Shown here in pieces: positions 27,401-39,400 of a DNA stretch of 64,000 nucleotides (within the stretch, counting starts at the first letter, position 1; every line of letters starts with the position of its first letter). Made by a program: the position numbers and the translations under genes. The notes beneath the pieces are model-generated. The model was not told where the DNA came from. It was given only the letters and a program-made list of their open reading frames with translations, and made no database searches. Source of the stretch: Liolophura sinensis (lineage: Eukaryota > Mollusca > Polyplacophora > Chitonida > Chitonidae); NCBI RefSeq assembly GCF_032854445.1, contig NC_088297.1, forward strand, positions 19,295,127 through 19,359,126, in the 5' to 3' direction.

Positions 27401-30400
27401 AGCCGGATCCAATGGCGTCATTTATAAAGTGCTGCCTCACTGGAACACCATGCCGAAGACACCAGGCATAAGGCCCCATCTAATTACATTATATTGTCCG
27501 GTACTTGCCCTACTTGTCTGATGTTTAACCATGATATCATACTTACCACAGTGAAGTTCATCCCAATAAGACATGGCGCAATCCGGAAAGGAGTCACATT
27601 CTTGGGATTTATCAATGCAGTAGCTGTTGCGACATTTGAACTGATTGGCGCCACACTTCCAGTCATCTAAAACACATAACATTGATGGATTTAATCGTTT
27701 ATTTATTTGATTCGTGGTTTGCGTCGTGTTCAAAAAGACATGATCGTTTCGAAATCAGTCAGGTTTGATGGCGGAGGAAACGGTGGGAAATCCCTTGGGA
27801 AATTACTGTTTCTCGTCTTGAGTCTAACAAATAGTCTCTCCTGACACAAGGTATCAACTTCGCCAAACGTGACGAATTTGCCCAGATCGGCTCAGTTTGT
27901 TTTTTGCGTAGGAACACAAGACGACAGTGTTGGGAAAAAATGAAAGCTGCTCCCACACTTTTCCCATACAGCTTTGCTTGTAATACGTTCATGTCAAACA
28001 TCCTGGAAACAGTTTCAGAATGTATATTGGATTAGAGACATACCAGACAGAGAGGAAAATACTGGAAGTCTTTTGCTCTGAAGAAATGAGGTCGTCTCAA
28101 ATGCTAATACAGTTGCCGTTGGTTTGACTGCGACTTTAAATAAGGAGGCTAGCGCAGCGTAATGACCCAGGAGCCTCTCACCAATGCCGTCGCTGTGAGT
28201 TCAAGTTGAGCTCATGCTGGAATCCTCTCCGGCCGTACGTGGGAAGGTCATCCAGCAACCTGCGAATGGTCGTGGGTTTGCCACCATAATGCTGGCCGCC
28301 GTCGTATAAGTGAAATATTTTTGAGTACGGCGTAAAACACCAACGAAATAAATAAATAAATAAAAAAACTAAATCAGGAGGTGTGTCAGCCGAAATGCTT
28401 CCTTATCATTTCTACAACTTCAAATCTACAAATTAGCACCGTATTCTAATTGAAATATCAATAAATATAGCGTACGACACTACATAAACCCTAAATAAAT
28501 AAATATGGCATGAAAGAGCTTAATGGGTACAAGAAATTATTGGTATTTCCTAGTTTCAGCTGTTTTGGGACTATCTTTGTGTCTCGTTCTGTTTGTTGCA
28601 TTTTTCTGGACGGGTTTGATGTGTTTGGATGCGTATTATTTGACACTTAGAAGGATATACACTTTTAGGAACGTGATGAACCGTCTGCCTTACTATTATC
28701 CAGCTGATACCTACGTACTCATCTTGTGCTTCAGAGGTTTCACCTAAAACATTCGTCCATTTTGGTGAATCAAATTTTTAATATTGCTGCGTAATGTCTT
28801 ACAGGTGGAAGGTTTAGGGGTTACAAGGCTAGGGACTGCTCAGCGGAAATGAAGGTTAATATGTAAGGAAATGGTAAATCCATTGAAGTGTAAGGTCATA
28901 TTCTCATGCAACGGCTGTAGAACAATGGTTTCGTAATATAGTAACGAATTCTGAGAGTTGTGGAATACTGATATTTAGAAAAGTATGGTCCGATGATATC
29001 TTGTACCCGGTTAGGAGTTTGTGAAGAAATGAATATTGCACATCCACATACAAAAAAAATCAAGGAATTTCTTAACAGGACTGTGTTCATACTTATTGTA
29101 TGAACACAATATATTATACTTCACTGAAAACTTAAAGCAATTACATTATGGTAATATTCACCTCCCATACAATACCTACAGCAATTGTGTAAATGTGACC
29201 CATCCGGCATCCGTACTCGCTCATGTTTTTTCCGTTGTAGCAGACCACATCACGGCTAACACACTGCTTATTGAGGCACTCAAACTCACTGGGTAGACAA
29301 GGCCTTCTTACTGAGGATTAACAAAACAAATCAATGAGTAAAAACCATTAAAACAGGTACATTGATTATAGTAGCAAAGTCGTACATAAACCAATGTGAC
29401 CCAGAAGCCTCCCACCAGTGCTGTCGATGTGAGGTGAAGTCAAGCTTCCCGGTCCGACCGTACGTCAGAAGGTCCTCCAGCAGCCAGCGGATGGTCGTGG
29501 GTTTTCCCCGGAGCTCTGCCCGGTTCCTCCCACCATAATGCCCCGTTCCCTACTCACAGTGTTATGGCAACAAACTTCATATATCCCCTTGTGTCTTGAC
29601 ATGATCATTTTGGGGCATGGTGGATGGGCGACATGGGTTCTGATGAGACGTAGGCGTTACATTGTGAAATTGTTAGGCCACTAAAAATTTTACAAAGACT
29701 TGAAGGAGTTGCATGGTAACACGAGCAACTGTAACACATTTGCGGACAGGCTACCTTGGAGATATTGTTCACAGCTTAAAGATATGCTAGTAACAACACC
29801 TTGATGTATGTAGGCAGCATTAAAGGTCACAGAGACGTCAATCCCAGCACCTTAACAGAGTTAATTAAGTTAATAGCTTGGTACAGTAAGTTTGCCAAAA
29901 GCTGTTGCACTCCTGCATTTTATAGATTGGTTATAGATATATATGATTGGTTTTCAAAAGTCGCACAATTTTTCCTTCATGCGACGGCCGCCGGGTGTAT
30001 GATGTGAACTAGGCCAAAGTCACCGTAGTAAACCACAGACACGTTCTGTACAAAAGCAAAATTCCTGGCATTTAAATAGACCTGGAATCGAACCAGCCAC
30101 CTCATGGGACAGGCACTAAAAACAACGCCTTAGTGGTATTTTATGATTGTACAGGCAATTAAAAGACAATGACGCCCAGATACATATAGCACATCTTTTC
30201 CAAAAAACAAAAAACAAAAACAAAGACAAACAATATTCGCCGATTTAACAGATGCATGTAAACCGACACTCATATTTAGTTAAGTTGGTTTTGGTAATCT
30301 TACAAAACAGCATCCAGATAAGTCCAGCTCTCTAAATGTAGACAGGGCCAATAGTTAAAACGGATTCACAGATTGATGTGCGTTTGCTCAGTTTGTTTTA

Positions 30401-33400
30401 TTCCAGTGATGTAACGACATGTAATTTTGCCATATCGGTTTATTGTTGAATATTGTGACGAATAATATAGCACGGATAGAAATGACACAGCGAGAGAATT
30501 CAAAATAAAAGTACACTTATTGTTTTGGAGACAGGGTATGTTTGTCATAATAGGTAATTCCAACGAGATACCGATACAGGGAATAAAACTTCTTTATCAG
30601 TGAAGGAAATACTAGTCCACTGCGAGTAAATAATATTGAAAAACATCTTTCAACGCTTTTGAATGACATATTCACACAACAAATATCAATAATTAAGTAG
30701 TTTCCTGAATATGTGTATTCATGCAAGAGTGAGGAATCAACAAATGAGAACTAATGAAAACAAAAACGAATCAGTTCCGCGTGAAACACTTACTAATCAA
30801 AATACAACATTTCCTGTTAGAACGGAGTCCGCAAAACTATGAGTCACCTGCTGTGGTGTTGCGCTTGCGCAAGATTGGAACGACCTGCCGGTTAGTAGTC
30901 TCTGTAAGCGATAAATTTCTGTATCGTTTCATCTAAAGTGTAATTACCACAGGGTATAATGAAAAGCGGAATCACGGTTGGTAAAATCTGCGTATGTAAT
31001 ATAGGGGTTATCAGGTAAACGATGCCGGATAGAAACGCCAGAATGTCATGCGATCTGTCTGCGAACAAAAGTTTCACATGTAAACAGGGGCAACTTCCGG
31101 TTTTGCAGGATCTCTGACTAAATTCCTCGTCATGCCTCTTCCCGTAGACCGTTGTTAGAGCGTATCAATTGACACTGACCTCTGGCCTATCTATGACTTG
31201 ATCTAACCACGTTCGAAGAGTTTGTTCCATTTCGAGAACAACAGACATATTACATTTAATGGATCTCGTGAGAAGGGGCCAATTCTGAAGTTAATGAATC
31301 TATATACGTAGCTGAACGACGAACAATAAAGACATAACAATGGTCCATTATGTTGTCGTATTCACGAAATAATCGCCACAATTTCGTTAGGGATTCACGG
31401 ACCACTGCTTACATGCAAAAAATTGTGGTAACTGTATATCAGTATCAGAGTTACGGGTTACCTTTAAGTAAATTAGCATCCTAATAGGGCATCCGCTTTT
31501 CTCGATTTCCTAATCCGGCAGAGATCTGACAGAATATTATAACGAACCCAGTGTATCAAATGAGCCCAGATTTTGCATGACAGATGCCTTGGAAGGTAAC
31601 CAGTTTTCCGTTACTTCGTTTATTTATCTGGTTGGTACGTAAAGTCTTTCTGGAGAACGTTCACTTACACGATGGTAGTAATTTTTATGGAGGAGGAAAC
31701 CAGAGTGCCAGGATATATCAATGACCATTGTAGAGTTAGAGGCGATTATTTCTAAGTTAGAGGTACAAACTTTATTTTTGGAAGACAAGCTGTATTTCAC
31801 CTGTTAAGGTTGACCATTTGCCGACTGTAACATTGTCGTCTCTGCTCTGGTTTTACTCTCTATGTCTTATGTCATTCATATATGGTGTTTCTGGCGGGTA
31901 AATATACCTCGCGAATGTCAATCGTATGCTGAGCCTTGGTGTCCTCAGGTCATAATTCTAGCTAATCCCATGTATGTGAACTCTGGTGTATGCAAAAGAC
32001 AAGAGGGGGACCCTCCGTGGCCAAGGCCGTAGATGGGAAGGTTTTGTAGCAACCTGCTTATGATCGTGGGTTTCCCCCGGGCTTTGCCATGTTTCTTCCC
32101 ACACTAGTGCTGGCCACCGTCGAAGAATATTTCACTAGTACGACGGTGGTCACCATCATGCTTGGGGGTAATCGAGTTTATCCTTGTTAGGACTTCATCC
32201 TGATTAGCCATGTGAGTGCTTCAAATGTAGTACCTTAGACACCCCCTAAAATCATGACTTAAGCAGAATAAGGTAAAGAAACTGGAAGCCAACTGGAATC
32301 ATCTGACGTCGAAATGCTATTAATACTATTATAAACTATTAATAAACATGACCCAGGAACCTCTCACCAATGCTATCACAGCTAATGCTCGGTTCCTTTC
32401 CGGCCGTAGATGGGAAGGTTTTGCAGCAACCTGAGGATAGTCGCTCCTTGAGTATGGCGTAAAACACCAATCATATAAGTAAATAAATAAATAAATATTT
32501 AATAAATATTACCATGAAAACAATGTAAAGTGACGAAGCCTCTGGTACTCTTGTTCCACCAGCAGAAACCTGGATTATACAGGTATATAATTCGCAAGTT
32601 TGCAACATGGAGAATAAAATCTGAGCATCGATGAAAATGTGGTGCAGAACACCAGTCAAACCAAATAAGCTCATCAAACACTAAAAGACTAAAAATCAAA
32701 TAGGAAACTACGTACATGATTTGACACATTGGGTATTACACGTTTCTTTCTGCCATCCTACAGCCGACATTTCTACTTCCAGTTACATTTGAAAAAAAAT
32801 GAATCTGTTAAATTTAACAGAAAATCTGTTGTCTGAGTGAGGGTAGAATGTATTCTGTTATTATAACCCAATATTGTGTCATATTTAACCTGTTAGTCTA
32901 ATAGAATGTATATGTTGAATTAATAGAATATCTGGGCTATACCTTATTGTGAAATTTAACAGATTTATTTTTTCAGTGAAACTATATTCCTTTTAACAGA
33001 TATATATCTTATTGTGAATGTGATGCTAACTGTATAAAAGTAAAACGGGTCATTTCGAATCTGGCTTTGAATATTGTTTCACAGGTTGAAGGCATGCACT
33101 GTGATTTGGCTAATTTGCTTACTATTATATGTGACTTGACAGACATCAACTTGACAGATATCAACTTGACAGATATCAACGTGACAGATATCAACTTGAC
33201 AGATATCAACGTGACAGATATCAACGTGACAGATGAACATCTTTAATTGTATTGACAAGATCTTGCTTACGTCATAAGTTGATCATTTTACTGGCTTTCT
33301 TGCCGATATTATTTTTCATACGTGGGTCAGGGTCATAGTTTCCTAAAACCATTTCGCCTTATCCTCGGTTTACCGACGTTTTTTGTATGTGCATGTTCTT

Positions 33401-36400
33401 ATTTTAAAACGTTTTACCTTACGGTTTAATGTCTGTACAGACATTGTCCTAGTACAGACAATGTCCTAGTGTAGACAATGTCCTAGTGTAGACAATGTCC
33501 TAGTCCAGATAGTGTCCTAGTACAGACATTATCCGATCTATGAACCCAGCCATCCACTCCTCTGTCACTACCCCAGGAAAAGGTAAAGAAAAAAAGCGTG
33601 GCGACAATGAAACTAAGTAAGGCCTCGGGTTAACGTACTACCAGTCCTGTCTTCGGCGCACCTGGACATCCGGTGTAGAATTGCACGTAACAGCTACAGT
33701 GCGGCGTTATGACTGCCTGAATTCGTGCCTTCCCTGCGTGTCGACGCCTTAATGCCTTGTCATCTCTTCTGAGCAGCTCATCTGGTTTTGCCAGCATTAC
33801 TCATTTTATTTGCCAGCAGGTAGGCTGATTTGCTCTCGGGAATCGTGCTCAAAGTACCGAATAAAACATCATCACGACGTCAAAACTTTTAATATGGCTT
33901 TGTGCCAACCTGGGGAATATTAATTTAAAGTCTTTTGAACAGCTGCCACTGGTTGGAAAAACCCAGAGCTAATGAATAGAATGGTCATATTATGACGCTT
34001 AAGGGTACGGTTACAGATACTATTCAACAATCGTAAATGTTAACATCCCAGTAGCTGTTAAAGGAATAGCTTGATAGATGTAAAATCAATAAATTTTGAT
34101 AGGAACATTCCTAAAAGCAATACAGAAGGTAACAATGCGCCCTTCAACAAAATATATACGTATATTTGACGCTGACTGAAATGTGTCATCAGCAAATAAC
34201 ATATAGCAAAGATATATATATAGGTCCGAACATCTGTGATAGTCAACCGCTACAGCAGGATGTCATAAAGGTCATCTAAAGTGTCAGTATGAGAGTGCGA
34301 CCAAGAAAAATATAAATAAAGCACATCGGATTTGTGTGATAAATCCACTTTATTTCATATAGGTACACGTGATGCATGTTTATTTTGTCGGTATTCGTCA
34401 GTCGTATGAAAAATGGCGAAGCTACACCACCGTATAGCTCATCAAAAAAATTAGCTTACAAACTCAGATTTTAAACATCTCAATAGCAGTGGTTTGTTAT
34501 CCTGGGCGTTCCGGTTTCTTCCACAAATACAACTGGCCACCATCCGCCAGGTATTACAATAGATTAGAACATGCATTGTCACTATTTATCTGGTCTGTGT
34601 TGTCTTTTTTTCCCGACGATACTTTTTCAACTTGGTGTCACGATTTGAGCTTCATAGAAGCGCCTGGGACAACACCATTTAACTAAGGCTACCTTTACGT
34701 TGGATCTGTGGGCAACCCATCATAATCGTCGTGCCAGTACACAGAGGAATAAAGAAGCCATTTCACCTCACCGCAACAACACTTCGATCGAACGAAGAGC
34801 TAGGAGTAAAGCGTTGCATCAGACCAAGTTAATCTACCAGAAGAATGGAATATCTACAAGTACTTGTAGTGTATCAGATTTGACATTGTCAACTCACGTG
34901 GTATGGAACATGCATATGTTGTTAGGCTGGTTGGTTAATTATTTAGTTAATTGACGTTGAAGTCGTTCTCCAAACTAATTCGCTTATATGATGGCGGCCA
35001 TGACAATGAATCCAGGAGAAAAACAGAATCTAACCGTCAAAACACACAATCCTATACCAGTGGTCAACCAAAACGGACGTTCCAGGCCAATAATCACAAC
35101 GCCAGTTCTAATGCAACGTTTAACACAAACACCAAAGAACTACTAAAGTATACAAAGTATGAAATTAGTACACATTCTTGTAAACAATAACAGTCAACCG
35201 TTTTTAATGGTGTTGGAAAGATGCAAGGAAAGTTCTAGGCCAATGACGGAAGTCGGTATCCATATCGTGTGCCATGCTAGTATGTAAATTGTCAATACTC
35301 AAACCATGTATCTCAGTTGTACTTTAATTGCAACTTTACGTATATCCAGTGTGACACGACGAATATACAGCCCCAAACAGAAGCCATATGGGGGATTCAT
35401 TGCACTGCGTAAGTACACGAATGACTCACCAGTGTCAAACCACGAAGAGCTCCATTCGAAAACACGAATTTAATAACACAACAAAGCGAGCCAGTACTTG
35501 ACTTTGATTTGATTTAAGGTCGATGTCACAGACATAGAGTGCCTGGTTAAACTACTGGTTTTAAGCAAGTTACTGACGAACTTTTTCACATGTAAAACAG
35601 CGCAAACGGCCACGCGTTTGTTGTCACCAAAGCCCCACAAATAGTGCACGAAGGCGGGGACCCCGATTTGTGATTAAATTGATGATGAATATTCATAACT
35701 TACCACAATTCACCTCGTCACTGTTGTCCGGACAGTCGCGCTGAAAGTCACACCACTTCCTGTTTGACACGCAATGGCCGCTGGCACATTTCCGCTGACC
35801 ATCAGGACACTTGAAACTTCCTACCAAATGTCAGAGAAGGAAGAAGAAGAAGTAAAGTCAGATTATACAGCACACGTACGGAATCTTAATTCAAGCGTTG
35901 TCTTAATCTTTGTCACAATGTAGACCCACTTTGTTTTAATAAAGACATACAGCTACACAATAGGCGTCCTTTCAGAATGTTATCGTGTATTTTTTTGTGT
36001 CCTTCCAGATGTATTGTTTTAAGTTGGTTATACTCTCGACAAGTAAATGTGTGCCTTTTTGTACACGTTTCCATGTACACACCTCGCGATATAAACAACA
36101 TGTGTATCACAGGCCTGTACACAATTTTGTACACATTAAAGGTGTGGGTGCATACCTGTGATAGATGCAAGCTACGCAATAATGTTCGTGTGGAAATTTG
36201 TTACAAATACTGTGTGCCTGTAGAACGCATTTTGCGTACCTTTTCTGCACAATGAGAGTATATGAAGCCGTGATGTGTGTCTTTACCTTTTTTATTCCGG
36301 GCCTACATACCCGATGAATGTTGCTGGTGTGTACTTATGCTTCTGTGTACCTATATCGTTTAGATAACGGTAAATCAGTTTGGTTTACGTTACTTATACA

Positions 36401-39400
36401 TACTAATAAATTTACTACCGTTTTCGTTATACATATCAAGTTTTATTAAAGTATGTCTCCAGTGTATACATGTATGCATTCAGTGTATGTATTTATTTAT
36501 CTGATTGGTGTTTCATGCCAAACTCAAGAATATTTCACATACGATGGCTACCAGACTTATGCTGTGAGGAAACCGGACAGAGCTCGGGGAAAAGCCACAA
36601 CTAGCTACAGGAGCCTGGCAGATCTTCGCAAGTACCAACGGAGAGGAAGCTGGTATGAGCACTCAAAGTGACCGCATTGGCGGGAGACACAGAAGTCATT
36701 ATACTGCTCTAGCTAACCGCTCGCCCACGGAGGTCCCCGGAACGATTATATAAGTAAATCTCCAGTATATTTTGATATATGGGCGTATTCAGATGTATTA
36801 TACGTCTCAAATGTTATCATTATTATTATACGTCTCATCCATTACCATACGTTTACAGTATTATTACACATCATCAGTATTGTTACACGTCTCAAGTATT
36901 ATTACACGTCTCCAGTATTATTACACATTACCAGTATTATTACACGTCTCCAGTATTATTAAACGTCTACAGTATTATTACACATCATCAGTATTATTAC
37001 ACATCATCAGTATTATTACACGTCCCCAGTATTATTACACACCTTCAGTATTATTACACGTCTCCAGTATCAATACACATCACCAGTGGTATTACAGGTA
37101 TCCAGTATTATTACATGTATCCAGTATTATTACACGTCTTCAGTAATATTACATGTCTCATGGCTTAAGGAAACTGACTGGAATGCCAGGTATCTGACAA
37201 ATCTGCAAACATAAAGCCGTAGCCAAACCGACAAAATCACCCCCCTTTAATTGCCACTGGTTGATCGGCCTCTGCAAGAATAAAGTTTTAGCCCAATGAT
37301 GTGGAAACCAGAACACTTAATATTACAGAATGCATTGCCGAATTACATGTCAAAAAAAAAAAAACAGAAAAAAAAAACAACGCCGAATGTATTACTTCCA
37401 TGAAGGGTTTTAATTTTGTGTCTGGAGTGGAAAATAGTAACAGTATATCTGTTTTTATTAGCAAAACTCACAGAGTTAAGTATTGCTCTGTCTTCAAATG
37501 ACGTTAATTATACAAAGTATCAATTTATTCCTTAATCGTAATAGTCTAACGTACGTTGCTGTTGTTGCCCAACGCATTGACGATTGTGGTATGAAGCTAA
37601 TAATTTGTCCGATGCATTTCCTTGAAATTCAACCGTAGCGTTATTAATTAAAATCGGTTGATCGGTAAACACTTTGACGCTACGTCCTCCCGTAATTAAA
37701 ACGACGATGCTCAGCACATTGATCCCGTGACTTTCTGCCGGCAACAAATTAATTGCGTCGATCCGCAGAATCAGGTATAAACAATTCAAAATAAAACCTA
37801 CAGAAGCGCAAACATTCTCCCGATCGATTCCCGTTGAGACTTCTGTGTATTTGAACGATTTCGTATTATGTATAGTATATTTGCCCTTGTAATGAGGAGT
37901 CTTGGTAGTTTTGCAACACCGTCGACTCGCTAATTGGCGTTGAGCATCCGTACAAAATGATCAAGGGGAGAATGCAGTTCTTCTGCGCCCGACTCGTTAT
38001 CAAAGAGACAAGTGGCCTGTTAAATATTTTGGACTGGAGGGATAAACCCTCCAGTCCAAACGAAAAGGATATAATTAAAGACGTACAACATGGACAGTAA
38101 AACCAGAGCAGCGACGACAGTGTGATAGCTGGTAGACAGTCACACTGCCTCTTGTCAATTTACCTCGGTCAGGGTTTTATTCCAACTGTTCATGTAAATG
38201 CATAAATAGTCGCAAATTACACACCCTAGCCCCATGGCTTCAGCAGAATTAGGTAAAAAAATGCAGTGATGTTTAGAATTACTCAGAATGCTGTGTTGTA
38301 ATCACATTTAACATACAATGACGTTAAAACAATGCAAAGGGACCAGTTCTCGGGATGCTCAGTCCACCAGCAGAATCCTGGTTTATGCAGGAATACAATT
38401 TAATTAAAGACGTACAACATGGAGGGCAAAACCCGAGCAGTGAAAACAATGTGACGATAGCTGGCAAACGGTCACACATCACCGGTGAAATACGGCCTCT
38501 TGTCTATTTACCTCAGTCAGGGTTTTATTCTAACTGTCCATGTAACAGCAAGGCATGTTTATGATGTTCCCGACGTCTGACGTACAAACATGTATACGAT
38601 TTAAGACAAGTGGCCTATAAGCAAACATTAAACTGCATGCCAGATCAGTTTTATGGTCACCAGGACCTCACACACAAAGGACTCGAAAGAAATGGATTAT
38701 ATCTACATTCGATAAGGAATATTTTATTTGATAGTCTACAAAACTTGGCGTTTGGGAGATTCGACCTAGAACGTGGTGATCCAACACAACATTCTGCTCG
38801 TTTTTGTCAGATTCGTTGCTTGCACACGTTACTGTTTTGAGGGGTGCCATTCCAGTAAGGCTTTGTTATCAGCTAATAAGATTTATTTATGTATTTATTC
38901 GATTGGTGTTTTACGCCATACTCAAAAATATTTCACTTATATTGTGGGATGGTGGGAGGAAAACAGGAGCATGGCGGAAATCCATCCGTAGGTCCCTTCT
39001 TGTTCATATGCTGTTTTAAACAAGAGCGTTTGTCAGTACGTAGAGCGGGGATCCAGAATTTCGGTTTCCAGAATCATGATCAGTGTCATGTGAGTGAAAC
39101 ATTCCTGACTACAGCATACATCAACAAAAACATTTACACCAGTATAAACATGAATATATTTGATTCGTGTTTTACGCCGTATTCAAGAATATTTCACTTA
39201 TCCTACGGCGGCCAGCATTATGGCGGGAGGAAAGTGGGCAGAGCTTAAGTAAAACCTAAGACCGTCGGCATGCTGCTGGCATAACTTCCCACGTACGACC
39301 GGAGAGGAAACCAGCATGTTCTGAACCGGCGATTAATATAATATTTATTTATATACGACATGATGTATAACAGTTTTGCCACGTAGGTGTTTTTCGTTCA

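Larger units (their letters stand above)
23606..27546. other. 3.9-kb intron between LDLa 12 and LRRNT
   Basis: Contains SINE-A (24440-24700), a C-rich tract at 25850-25873, the 13-bp minisatellite (26540-27355) and a SINE-B fragment. The small plus-strand frames (for example 24016-24252 and 25544-25807) show no recognisable domain. Confidence 0.65.
29311..35703. other. 6.4-kb intron between LDLa 10 and LDLa 11
   Basis: Holds three SINE-A pieces (29395, 32010, 32348), a diverged SINE-like segment at 29935-30130, repeat D (31795-31880), a MITE-like element (32781-32983) and 15-bp and 17-bp arrays. I found no further LDLa-type exon here. Confidence 0.6.

Noticed and set aside
28523-28747. 74-codon plus-strand frame with one hydrophobic segment
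   Set aside because: Lies in an intron, no signal-cleavage site, no similarity I recognise; hydrophobic short frames are common in T-rich DNA.
30892-31077. 61-codon minus-strand hydrophobic frame considered as a signal-peptide exon
   Set aside because: It has no ATG in frame at the expected place (GTG only) and lies inside the gene between LDLa 10 and 11, not upstream of LDLa 1.
33130-33535. CRISPR-like array
   Set aside because: The repeats are contiguous tandem units without spacers, and the sequence is eukaryotic.
36772-37168. Two overlapping plus-strand frames of about 125 codons rich in Y, V and L
   Set aside because: Produced by the 19-bp array; no start context or domain.
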